A stretch of DNA of 9,081 nucleotides from an uncultured Collinsella sp. GTDB taxonomy: Bacteria; Actinomycetota; Coriobacteriia; Coriobacteriales; Coriobacteriaceae. Numbering within the stretch: position 1 is the stretch's first letter; each line of letters starts with the position of its first letter. The notes beneath the pieces are model-generated. The model was not told the DNA's origin. It saw only the letters and a program-made list of their open reading frames with translations, and ran no database searches. This document shows, piece after piece, positions 1-6,718 of this stretch. Position numbers and translations under genes: made by a program. The stretch covers positions 1-9,081 of the forward strand of contig USDE01000045.1 of the NCBI GenBank assembly GCA_900553345.1, written 5' to 3'.

Positions 1-1071
1 CACGCCCTCGATGACCACAGGCTTGGTCTCATGACTTATCGTCACATTCGCCTGACGGGCGACCTGTTCAAGACGCTGCTCGACCGCGTAGATGGCACGC
101 GAGAGCTCAATAGGCTCCGTGGACCCAATGGGCACCGCCTCGCCCTCAGCTGCACGCTCGGCCTCGTCCAAGTTAGACAGCGTAAGGATATCGTTGACAA
201 GCGCTGCCAAGCGGCCCGCCTCACGATAGATGCGACCGCCAAAGTTGCGCAGGTCGCCCTCGCCCTCGACCATGCCGTTTGCGATGAGCTCGGCATAGCC
301 CGAAATCGCCGTAAGCGGCGTCTTGAGCTCATGGGTGATATTCGCCGTGAACTCGCGGCGCATACGGTCGTTGTCCGCTAGCACCGCCATTTGGCGCTTG
401 AGTTCCTGGCGCTGCGACTCGATACGCTCAAGCATGGGGACCATCTCGGCATAGGCGTGCTCATAGCTACGGCGTGGGTGGTCCAAATCCACCTCTTGCA
501 ACGGCGCGATGATGGCACGGGACTCGCGGCGCGCCATAAAAAACGAGAGTACCGCACCCGCTGCTGCGATAAGCAGCATCGGCGCCACCATCGACAGCAA
601 AATCGCCGCAACGCCAGGCTGGGCCTGCGCCAAGCGGACAACCTGGCCGTTATCAAGGGCGACGGCGCGATACAGCATAATCTCGTCGAGCGTAGAGCTT
701 GCGCGCTCCGCGGAACCCAAACCACTCTCAAAGGCCTCGATGACCTCGGGGCGATCGCCATGGTTGGGCAGTGTGGAAGGCGACGCCTCGTTGTCGTAGG
801 CAACCGATCCATCCTTGTTAATCAGCGTGATGCGCAAGTCCTCGCGATCGAGACTACGCAAGAACGGGATGGGCTCCTGCTGTTCGTCGAGAGCGGCAGC
901 AATGAGCTCGGTTTCCTGCGCCAGATTGGCACTCGTGGCATCCGCCAAGGTGTTTTGCACAAAGAACGCACCCAGCACCGTAAACGCCACGATAACCGCC
1001 ATGGCGCAGACAAAGATCGTCACAAAAACGCGGTGCGACAGCGTATGTTTTCCCTGGGGGGCGAAGACCAC
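1..1071 (-). CDS. PhoR-type sensor histidine kinase (3' end cut by window edge)
   Basis: Membrane sensor kinase that should autophosphorylate and pass phosphate to the response regulator encoded just before it. The 357 visible codons stay open to the window edge. They show a first membrane helix at about residues 15-38, an outside loop of about 115 residues, a second helix at about 154-178, a short HAMP-like linker containing EVDLDHP, and the dimerisation/phosphoacceptor box HELKTPLT with His247. The ATP-binding domain lies beyond the left edge. No PAS domain is visible between HAMP and the His box, as in many Gram-positive PhoR-like kinases. The start is GTG at 1071, chosen because GGAGGAG lies about 8 bases upstream. 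It begins 3 bases after the regulator's stop, so the two genes are probably translationally coupled. The assignment to phosphate sensing comes from the pstB neighbourhood. Confidence 0.88.
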   Translation of the reverse strand, partial: MVFAPQGKHTLSHRVFVTIFVCAMAVIVAFTVLGAFFVQNTLADATSANLAQETELIAAALDEQQEPIPFLRSLDREDLRITLINKDGSVAYDNEASPSTLPNHGDRPEVIEAFESGLGSAERASSTLDEIMLYRAVALDNGQVVRLAQAQPGVAAILLSMVAPMLLIAAAGAVLSFFMARRESRAIIAPLQEVDLDHPRRSYEHAYAEMVPMLERIESQRQELKRQMAVLADNDRMRREFTANITHELKTPLTAISGYAELIANGMVEGEGDLRNFGGRIYREAGRLAALVNDILTLSNLDEAERAAEGEAVPIGSTEPIELSRAIYAVEQRLEQVARQANVTISHETKPVVIEGV

Positions 1072-1074
1072 GGG

Positions 1075-1803
1075 TTACTCCTCCGATGCGGTGGCCGCGG
1101 TGTCGTCGCCTTTGGCACCATCGCCGGCAGAAGGCTCGGCCAAGCGGTAGCCCACGCCGCGCACGGTCTCGATGGCGCTGGCATGCTCGCCCAGTTTTTG
1201 GCGAAGCGTCTGCACGTGCACGTCAACGGTGCGCGAACCGCCGTCGAAGTCCCAGCCCCACACGCTCTGCAGCAACGACTCGCGGGTAAAAACCACGCCG
1301 GGCTTGCGCATGAGGTACTCGAGCAGGTCGAACTCGCGCAGGGTGAGCTTAAGCGGCTCGCCGGCAACGGTCACCTCGCGATGGCTGGGCGAGAGCACGA
1401 TGTCGCCCACGCTGAGCACATCGCTCGCCTGCTTGACCATGCCGCCGCGACGCAGCAGTGCGCGGCAGCGGCTCGCAAGCTCCATGAGCGAAAACGGCTT
1501 AGTCAGGTAATCGTCGGCACCGCCATCGAGCGCCATCACCTTGTCGAGCTCGGTATCCTTGGCGGTAAGCATCATGATGGGCACCGTCGCCGTCAGGCGA
1601 TCGGCACGCAGTCGACGCATAATCGCCAAGCCATCGGTATCGGGCAGCATGATGTCGAGCAGGACGGCATCGGGTACCCGTCGCGCCACGGCAGCCTTAA
1701 ACTCACCGTCGCACGAAAAGCCTTCGGCCTCAATCCCCTGCTTGCGCAGCGCATAGACCGTCAAATCCCTGATGTTGTCATCGTCCTCGACGTAATAGAT
1801 CAT
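1075..1803 (-). CDS. OmpR/PhoB-type response regulator next to pstB
   Basis: DNA-binding response regulator of 242 residues, probably controlling the phosphate regulon. The receiver domain spans about residues 1-115, with acidic pocket EDDD (6-9), phosphoacceptor Asp50 in LLDIMLPD, Thr80 and Lys102 in TKPF. A winged-helix output domain follows (about 130-230), with the recognition-helix region around SRTVDVHVQTLRQKLG and the terminal GVGYRL hairpin. I start it at ATG 1803 because AAAGGGG sits about 6 bases upstream. An in-frame ATG at 1827 would add eight residues but has only a weak GGTC before it, and the receiver fold needs no extension. The gene lies about 65 bases after pstB and touches the kinase gene, giving the order pstB, regulator, kinase. 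PhoB/PhoP is the likely identity, but the sequence alone cannot exclude another OmpR-family regulator. Confidence 0.9.
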   Translation of the reverse strand: MIYYVEDDDNIRDLTVYALRKQGIEAEGFSCDGEFKAAVARRVPDAVLLDIMLPDTDGLAIMRRLRADRLTATVPIMMLTAKDTELDKVMALDGGADDYLTKPFSLMELASRCRALLRRGGMVKQASDVLSVGDIVLSPSHREVTVAGEPLKLTLREFDLLEYLMRKPGVVFTRESLLQSVWGWDFDGGSRTVDVHVQTLRQKLGEHASAIETVRGVGYRLAEPSAGDGAKGDDTAATASEE

Positions 1804-1843
1804 GTTGAACCCCTTTGCGGCCGGCATGACCGCATCTTAACCC

Positions 1844-1857
1844 TAAAGGTACCTTTA
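1844..1857. repeat. Perfect 14-base palindrome between pstB and the regulator gene
   Basis: TAAAGGTACCTTTA is fully self-complementary with no loop, so a protein binding site is more likely than a hairpin. It lies in the 64-base gap after pstB and about 40 bases before the regulator start. It might bind the regulator or mark a promoter, but no clear -35/-10 pair is evident. Confidence 0.4.
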
Positions 1858-1867
1858 CTAGATGGTA

Positions 1868-2743
1868 TCAGCCAAAACGCCCCGTCAAATAATCCGCCGT
1901 GCGCGGATCGGTCGGATTCTTGAAGAGTTGCGCGGTGGGCGCGTGCTCCACCAGCTCACCCAGCAAAAAGAATGCGACCGAATCGGAGATACGCGCCGCC
2001 TGCTGCATATTGTGCGTAACGACCACGAGCGTGCAGGTCTCTTTGAGCTCACAGGCCAGCTGCTCCACCACGAGCGTCGACACAGGGTCGAGTGCCGAGG
2101 TCGGCTCGTCCATCAGCAGAATGTCGGGCTGCACGGCCAGCGCGCGGGCGATGCACAGACGCTGCTGCTGGCCGCCCGAAAGACCCAGACCCGACTCTTT
2201 GAGCTTGTCCTTGACCTCATCCCATAGCGCAGCGCGACGAAGGGAGTCCTCGACCAGCTCGTCGAGCACGACGCGGTCGCGCACACCCATACCGCGCGGC
2301 CCATAGGCGACGTTGTCGTAGATGCTCATGGGAAACGGGTTGGGGCGCTGGAACACCATGCCCACGCGCTGGCGCAAACGGCAGATGTCGTAATCGCCCA
2401 GGATATCTTGACCATCGAGCGCAATCTTGCCCTCGATACGGCAATCCTTGATACCGTCGTTCATACGGTTAAAGCAGCGCAGCAGCGTCGACTTTCCGCA
2501 GCCCGAAGGCCCGATGAACGAGGTGATCTGCTTGTCGCGAATTTTGATGTTCACGTCCTTGAGCGCATGATGGTCGCCGTAAAACAGGTCAAGGCCCTCA
2601 ACATCGATGCGCGTCGGCGAGGCGGCAAGGTCCTGCGCCGTGGGGCGAGTCGCGTCCCCAACTTCGCGCTCGTGCGCGGCCTCGGCCTGCGCCTCCATGA
2701 GCTCCTCAAGCTCCGTAGGCTCTATCGCCGCAGCAGCCGTCAT
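1868..2743 (-). CDS. pstB: Phosphate ABC transporter ATP-binding protein PstB
   Basis: Cytoplasmic ATPase subunit of the high-affinity phosphate importer, which powers PstC/PstA after PstS captures phosphate. It shows the full ABC set: Walker [10 protein letters not shown] at 78-86, a Q-loop region with [17 protein letters not shown], signature LSGGQQQR from 188, Walker [14 protein letters not shown] from 208, and switch His244 in VVTHNMQQ. The [14 protein letters not shown] stretch and the CFNRMND after Walker A are typical of PstB. The protein is 291 residues, longer than the usual 250-260, because about 43 acidic, Glu/Ala-rich residues precede the ABC core. ATG 2743 is chosen since GGAGG lies 8 bases upstream. 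An ATG at 2758 would place the GGAGG inside the coding sequence. The other pst genes and phoU are not in this window, so the transporter must be completed from elsewhere. Confidence 0.95.
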   Translation of the reverse strand: MTAAAAIEPTELEELMEAQAEAAHEREVGDATRPTAQDLAASPTRIDVEGLDLFYGDHHALKDVNIKIRDKQITSFIGPSGCGKSTLLRCFNRMNDGIKDCRIEGKIALDGQDILGDYDICRLRQRVGMVFQRPNPFPMSIYDNVAYGPRGMGVRDRVVLDELVEDSLRRAALWDEVKDKLKESGLGLSGGQQQRLCIARALAVQPDILLMDEPTSALDPVSTLVVEQLACELKETCTLVVVTHNMQQAARISDSVAFFLLGELVEHAPTAQLFKNPTDPRTADYLTGRFG

Positions 2744-2819
2744 ACCGCATACCTCCATATCGATATCAATTCAGCAGTATCGATAGTAGAAATCGCGGCT
2801 CATACGCACGTGAGCGCAT

Positions 2820-2836
2820 TGTCAAGTGTTTGTAAG
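2820..2836 (-). promoter_or_regulatory. Candidate Pho-box upstream of pstB
   Basis: On the minus strand, CTTACA and TTGACA are separated by 5 bases, giving an 11-base repeat. This resembles the PhoP binding pattern of Bacillus subtilis (TTAACA-like hexamers about 5 bases apart). A TACTAT that could serve as a -10 lies at 2788-2783, placing the box in an activator position. It begins 10 bases after the stop of the VanS-like kinase gene, suggesting pstB has its own promoter. Confidence 0.45.
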
Positions 2837-2846
2837 GGCGCGCTGG

Positions 2847-4085
2847 TTATGCAGCAGGCAGTGCAATGGTAAACACCGTGTGCTCGGGCGTCGATTCGCA
2901 CGCAATGGTGCCGCTGTGTGCCGCGACAATCTCCTTGGCGATGGCAAGACCCAGGCCGGCGCCACCGCGATTGGTCGCACGCGCCGCGTCCAGGCGATAG
3001 AACTTCTCAAAGATCACCTTGAGCTTAGCCGCCGGAATCGGATCACCCTGATTGATAAAGCGAATTCGCACGCCACCGTCATCTTGGCGCCCAGCCTCAA
3101 TCGTGATGGTCGATCCTTCGTAGCTATAGGCGATAGCGTTTTTCATGATGTTGTTGAACACGCGAGCCATCTTGTCGCCATCCACGAGCACCGTCAGGTC
3201 CTCACTCACACCAACTTGGACATCTTTGTGCTGCTCGTTGAGAATGGGATAGAACTCATCGGCCACCTGCGCCAGCAGCAATCCCAGGTCGACGTAGCCG
3301 CGCGTGAGCACAATATCGTGGAAGTCAAAGCGCGTGATATCAAAGAACTCCTCAATAAGCGCGTCGAGTCGGTGCGCCTTGTCGAGCGCCACGCCTGTAA
3401 AGTGCGCGCGCTGTTCAACCGGCAGGTCGGGCGCCTCCTGCAACAGCGAGAGGTAGCCCACCACGCTGGCAAGCGGCGTGCGCAGGTCATGCGCCAAGTA
3501 TGTAACCAAATCGTCCTTGCGATGTGACTCGTCACGCAGGGCCTGCTGGACTTTGCGTTCGCGATCGCGCACACGGTTGAGCACACCCTCGACCTCCAGG
3601 AAGTCGCCGTCGATGTTGTCCCACGCGTCGGGATGATCGATCAGGCGATCCTGAATACGGGCGGCAAGCACACGGTCGGAATGCTGCTCACCCTGCTCAT
3701 AGCCCTGGTAGTACAGAGCGCGACCGCAAAAGAACAGGACGCACACGGCGAGCGCCAAGACAAAGCCAAGCATGTTGAATACAAAGCCGGCATCGAACAG
3801 CACCGGTCCCTCAATGCCACCGAGTGCCATGGCGCCGATCGCCAGCGTCATGACCCACGCGGCACCGCCGATCACCACGCAACGACGCACGATTTCAAAG
3901 CGATCGATCAGCAAGAAGCCGATGAGTAGCACCGCCAAGATACCGGCGATGTTATCAATGCCGATCAGCAGCAGACTCAGCAAAAAGAGCAGCACCGTCG
4001 CAAGCGCGCGATTATCGACGACCGCCCTCATGTATTCAAAGAGTCGATCGGGCACCTCGAACACCTGCTTATCGTCTTTTGTCAT
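2847..4085 (-). CDS. VanS-like sensor histidine kinase with four membrane helices
   Basis: Membrane sensor kinase of 412 residues, partner of the upstream VanR-like regulator. Four hydrophobic segments (about 26-43, 47-61, 70-89, 103-126) with very short loops make up the sensor part. A linker and coiled region follow, then the His box YLAHDLRTPLA with His199, an N-box around NNIMKNA, and the G-box GGAGLGLAIAKEI. The core wording (ALDKAHRLDALIEEFFDITRF, split here as ALDKAHRLD and EEFFDITRF) is characteristic of the VanS branch. Most VanS sensors have two helices with an outside loop, so the four-helix sensor is unusual and suggests an intramembrane signal. ATG 4085 was chosen over 4091 and 4175 because GAGG is 8 bases upstream. 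The start is about 25 bases after the regulator's stop, consistent with one operon. The signal cannot be read from sequence. Confidence 0.88.
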   Translation of the reverse strand: MTKDDKQVFEVPDRLFEYMRAVVDNRALATVLLFLLSLLLIGIDNIAGILAVLLIGFLLIDRFEIVRRCVVIGGAAWVMTLAIGAMALGGIEGPVLFDAGFVFNMLGFVLALAVCVLFFCGRALYYQGYEQGEQHSDRVLAARIQDRLIDHPDAWDNIDGDFLEVEGVLNRVRDRERKVQQALRDESHRKDDLVTYLAHDLRTPLASVVGYLSLLQEAPDLPVEQRAHFTGVALDKAHRLDALIEEFFDITRFDFHDIVLTRGYVDLGLLLAQVADEFYPILNEQHKDVQVGVSEDLTVLVDGDKMARVFNNIMKNAIAYSYEGSTITIEAGRQDDGGVRIRFINQGDPIPAAKLKVIFEKFYRLDAARATNRGGAGLGLAIAKEIVAAHSGTIACESTPEHTVFTIALPAA

Positions 4086-4110
4086 GTCCATGTCCTCGCA
4101 AACAAAGGCG

Positions 4111-4806
4111 TTATTCGATGATATAGCCGACGCCCCAAACGTTTTTAATAAAACGCGGCTTCTGAGCGTCGTCACCGATCTTTTCGCGCAGGTGACGAAT
4201 GTGCACCATCACCGTATTGTTGGAGCCGGGCATAAAGTCCTCGTTCCACACCGCGCGGAACAGGTCCTCCACGGGCACTACGCTGCCACGATGCTCGGCC
4301 AGATACAGCAAGATGGAATACTCGATGGGCGTGAGGCGCACCGGCGCACCGTCCACCGTCACGGAGCGAGCGTCACGGTTGATCTCGAGGCCGTCGAGCT
4401 GGAGGGTCGGCAACTCGGTCGCCTGCGCGCGGCTACCGTAGCTGGTGTAGCGGCGCAGCTGAGCATGAACGCGCGCGATGAGCTCCAGAGGGCGGAACGG
4501 CTTGACCACGTAATCGTCCGCGCCAAGCGAAAGGCCTTCGATCTTATCCTGCTGGGCATCGCGTGCCGTCAACATAATTACGGGATAGGTATGACTGGCA
4601 CGGATGGTACGCAGCAGCTCAAAGCCGTCGATATCGGGCAGCATGACATCGAGCAGTGCCAGGTCAAACTCTTGCTCCAGGATTGCCTTGGCCGCATCGG
4701 CCCCGCTGTAGGCGATCTGGACGTCAAAGCCCTCCTTTGTAAGGTAGATACCAACCAGGTCGGCGATGGCCTTCTCGTCATCAACTACCAGTATGCGCTC
4801 GTTCAT
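4111..4806 (-). CDS. VanR-like OmpR-family response regulator
   Basis: DNA-binding response regulator of 231 residues, the usual family length. The receiver has Asp9-Asp10, phosphoacceptor Asp53 in LLDVMLPD, Thr80, Tyr99 and Lys102 in VKPF. The winged-helix domain covers about 133-231, with the recognition part near NNTVMVHIRHLREKIG and the terminal VWGVGYIIE. The opening ILVVDDEKAIADLV and the YPVIMLTA segment resemble VanR. An AGGAG stands 5 bases before ATG 4806. The gene is first in a two-gene operon with the VanS-like kinase. TTAAG-type repeats 65-80 bases upstream may be an autoregulatory site. No van ligase, dehydrogenase or dipeptidase is nearby, so 'VanR-like' describes the family branch only. 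The target is probably an envelope gene. Confidence 0.92.
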   Translation of the reverse strand: MNERILVVDDEKAIADLVGIYLTKEGFDVQIAYSGADAAKAILEQEFDLALLDVMLPDIDGFELLRTIRASHTYPVIMLTARDAQQDKIEGLSLGADDYVVKPFRPLELIARVHAQLRRYTSYGSRAQATELPTLQLDGLEINRDARSVTVDGAPVRLTPIEYSILLYLAEHRGSVVPVEDLFRAVWNEDFMPGSNNTVMVHIRHLREKIGDDAQKPRFIKNVWGVGYIIE

Positions 4807-4871
4807 GCGTGCTCCTCTCGCGCTCCATTATGCCCGAGGCGGCGCCCGCCACACACAACAAGCGCGGGCGA

Positions 4872-4886
4872 TTAAGTCGACCTTAA
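4872..4886. promoter_or_regulatory. TTAAG/CTTAA repeat upstream of the VanR-like gene
   Basis: Read on the minus strand, CTTAA recurs after 11 bases, the helical spacing used by OmpR-family dimers. It lies 66-80 bases before ATG 4806, so autoregulation by this regulator is plausible. A seven-base GC-rich inverted repeat (CGCCCGC at 4843-4849, GCGGGCG at 4864-4870) lies between it and the gene. No convincing -35/-10 pair was found. Confidence 0.3.
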
Positions 4887-4973
4887 GCACCCTTGTGCCC
4901 GTTCGAGCACGAATGCGGGCCACGCGCGCGGCGAAACTCAACCTGAGTGAATGCATCAAGTTGATTTTGATAT

Positions 4974-5243
4974 TTAATTACCGCTTTTCTTTTCGAATCC
5001 CTTGAGACCCGCCATATCCATCTCTGATTGCAGGCGCTCAGACAAGGCTAGAGCGGAGATACCCAATGCACGCGCATAATCAAATTGTTCGTATAGCTTA
5101 AGAGACCGTTCTCCTGTTTCGACCTTCGACACAAACGATTGCGGCACGCAAAGGGCGCGCGCAATATCGACCTGGGTCAAACCAGATTCTTTTCTCATGC
5201 GAGCGAGGCAACGACCGCACACCTTGTTAGCGTCAACGTTCAT
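4974..5243 (-). CDS. Small XRE-type helix-turn-helix regulator with a CxxC pair
   Basis: An 89-residue DNA-binding protein. The helix-turn-helix is clear: LTQVDIARAL (22-31) as the scaffold helix, then PQSFVSKVETGER (34-46) as the recognition helix. A CGRC motif (Cys9, Cys12) stands just before the domain and could bind metal or respond to redox state, though two cysteines alone do not show it. The start is uncertain. ATG 5243 has no good ribosome binding site. A TTG at 5279 would add twelve residues (GYPDTGYSFDG-like) but would lie inside the symmetric ATATCC/GGATAT array, and it also lacks a binding site. A TATAGC sits 9 bases before the ATG, so the message may be leaderless. The gene diverges from the SHOCT genes and is a natural candidate for their repressor and its own. 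Confidence 0.8.
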   Translation of the reverse strand: MNVDANKVCGRCLARMRKESGLTQVDIARALCVPQSFVSKVETGERSLKLYEQFDYARALGISALALSERLQSEMDMAGLKGFEKKSGN

Positions 5244-5255
5244 GCCGTCAAAGCT

Positions 5256-5289
5256 ATATCCCGTATCTGGATATCCCAAATTAGGATAT
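5256..5289. promoter_or_regulatory. Symmetric half-site array between the XRE gene and the SHOCT operon
   Basis: On the plus strand it reads ATATCC, a 7-base gap, GGATATCC, a 7-base gap, GGATAT. This makes two overlapping perfect dyads with identical 7-base spacers that share a palindromic centre. It sits 13-46 bases before ATG 5243 of the XRE gene and 56-89 bases before ATG 5345 of the divergent operon, a natural position for an XRE operator controlling both. The alternative is that the same bases encode an N-terminal extension of the XRE protein with repeated Tyr-Pro and Gly-Tyr. Confidence 0.5.
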
Positions 5290-5344
5290 TCTTGGTTTAT
5301 TAAACGGGGTTCTTGCCCATTCAGCTCCTACCGATTGGAATGCG

Positions 5345-5812
5345 ATGGAAATACTCGACCAAATAAAATCCCTCAAAGAGCTGCAGGAAATGGGGGCAAT
5401 TAGCCAAGAAGAGTTCGATGAACAGAAGCGTCGAATTCTCGACCATCACTTTGATGGAAGTAGATTAGAGACATCCAACACCCGTGGTGGGCAGGAACCC
5501 CGTGGCGAGCAGGGACTCTTTTATTCCAACACCGCAAACAACAATTCCCCAGCAAATTCAACGTCCCCAAAAAGTAAGATAGTCGCCGGATTGCTTGCAA
5601 TATGCCTTGGCGCCCTTGGCATCCACAAGTTCTATCTCGGCTATAAAAACGAGGGTATAGCAATGCTGCTAGGGACGCTGCTCGGATCGCTTTTAATTAT
5701 TGGGCCTTTAGTCATGAACCTGATTTCCTTCATCGAGGGAATCATCTACCTCACAAAAACTGATAGCGACTTTGAAGTCCAGTATGTCCTCGGCCATAAG
5801 GGGTGGTTTTAA
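5345..5812 (+). CDS. SHOCT + TM2 domain membrane protein
   Basis: A 155-residue protein with two recognisable small domains. Residues 1-33 form a SHOCT domain (LKELQEMGAISQEEFDEQK, then RRIL), a short helical hairpin usually found at protein C-termini but here N-terminal. A polar, Asn/Ser-rich linker follows (34-75). From 76 onward is a TM2 domain: KSKIVAGLLAICLGALG, the hallmark GIHKFYLGY at 92-100, two membrane segments, and the closing IEGIIYLTKTDSDF. The biochemical function of these domains is not established. They suggest a small inner-membrane protein with a cytosolic protein-contact helix. ATG 5345 has only a modest GGA about 5 bases upstream. The next gene begins 2 bases after its stop. 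Codon choice is more AT-rich than in flanking genes. Confidence 0.82.
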   Translation: MEILDQIKSLKELQEMGAISQEEFDEQKRRILDHHFDGSRLETSNTRGGQEPRGEQGLFYSNTANNNSPANSTSPKSKIVAGLLAICLGALGIHKFYLGYKNEGIAMLLGTLLGSLLIIGPLVMNLISFIEGIIYLTKTDSDFEVQYVLGHKGWF

Positions 5813-5814
5813 TA

Positions 5815-6666
5815 ATGCTCACCAAGACGAAATACCTGCTTAAGAATAATAAGTTCGCATTAGCAGCAGCAATCGCAACCGTCTGTTATCTATTCTTCTC
5901 CTTCTATTACATTTTCCTTTTTAGTGATGGATCATTTGAAAATGGGTTCATTGACGCCATCGATTTAAATAACCTCTTCTCCGGCATGAGTGACATCGAA
6001 CATCTTTCTGAAGTTGTGCTCTTGCCAATAACAGCCCTATTGGTTTTCGTCAAAATTGCTTGGCGCTTTGCCATGACGGCACTACCCGTTTTTCTCATCG
6101 GAGTTTACCTATTCACGAAGCATATAGGAAAGCAATCTGTTTTATACGCAGCTCTTGTCTCCATGGCGCTATCAGACATCATTATCTTGTTGCAATCCTC
6201 CCCGTTTTATCTCCTGCCACTTGATCTTCTCACCATTGCCGTATATCTAATCGGCGTAAAATTCAGCGACAAAACCGAGCTAACCCCGGCTTTCTGTTTT
6301 AGCGCACTCGTTCTTATCGCCGGATTCTGCTGGGGACTCAAGCTGGCCCCTTTTGTCCAAGGAAATGCTGATCCAACATACAACGTAAGCGCGCTGCTCC
6401 AATACATTTCCCTTTGGACGTTGTTCTCCATGGCCCTCTTTATACAGAAGCCCATTAAATCTAAAAACGTCGTAAACGAGTCTGAGCAGGCAGAAATCAC
6501 CGTTGCAGACGCCCCTCTGGCTTTAAATCATCCGCGCAACAGTCCTGCGCAAGTCCCCGTTGAGCAAACGATTGCCATGCTAAAAGAGCTCAAAACGCTT
6601 CTTGATGCAGGGGCAATCACTCCCGAGGAATATGAGAGCTACAAGCAACGCATTCTGAATCAATAG
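5815..6666 (+). CDS. Multi-pass membrane protein with C-terminal SHOCT domain
   Basis: A 283-residue protein of unknown function. It has about seven hydrophobic segments (roughly 15-36, 67-83, 88-100, 108-126, 131-148, 160-180, 195-210), then a hydrophilic linker (211-250) and a C-terminal SHOCT domain at about 252-283 (LKELKTLLDAGAITPEEYES, then YKQRIL). That tail aligns closely with the N-terminal SHOCT of the preceding gene: both read LKEL, then GAI, EE, an aromatic residue, K and RIL. ATG 5815 is chosen because AAGGGGTGG ends 8 bases upstream; a GTG at 5803 would overlap that site. The start is 2 bases after the previous stop, so the two are translationally coupled and probably act together, possibly by SHOCT-SHOCT contact. 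I recognise no transporter or enzyme motif in the membrane part. Confidence 0.78.
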   Translation: MLTKTKYLLKNNKFALAAAIATVCYLFFSFYYIFLFSDGSFENGFIDAIDLNNLFSGMSDIEHLSEVVLLPITALLVFVKIAWRFAMTALPVFLIGVYLFTKHIGKQSVLYAALVSMALSDIIILLQSSPFYLLPLDLLTIAVYLIGVKFSDKTELTPAFCFSALVLIAGFCWGLKLAPFVQGNADPTYNVSALLQYISLWTLFSMALFIQKPIKSKNVVNESEQAEITVADAPLALNHPRNSPAQVPVEQTIAMLKELKTLLDAGAITPEEYESYKQRILNQ

Positions 6667-6718
6667 CATTATTTACAAGAAAGCCCACTGGAGGCTCGAT
6701 TCGTAAGGAGCAGTCCCA

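Noticed and set aside
391..1923. Long open frame (510 codons) on the plus strand
   Set aside because: It lies antisense to three well-supported genes (kinase, regulator, pstB end), has no protein-like domain, and is the usual opposite-strand shadow of GC-rich codons.
2847..4806. Glycopeptide resistance locus
   Set aside because: Only VanRS-like regulators are seen; there is no vanH, ligase or dipeptidase gene, so resistance is not supported.
2826..4875. Plus-strand open frames of 233 and 367 codons
   Set aside because: Both are antisense to the VanS/VanR-like pair, lack start signals and show low-complexity composition.
4955..4965. ATCAAGTTGAT dyad as terminator of the XRE gene
   Set aside because: The stem is five A/T-rich pairs with one central base, which cannot form a stable hairpin, and there is no T-tract.
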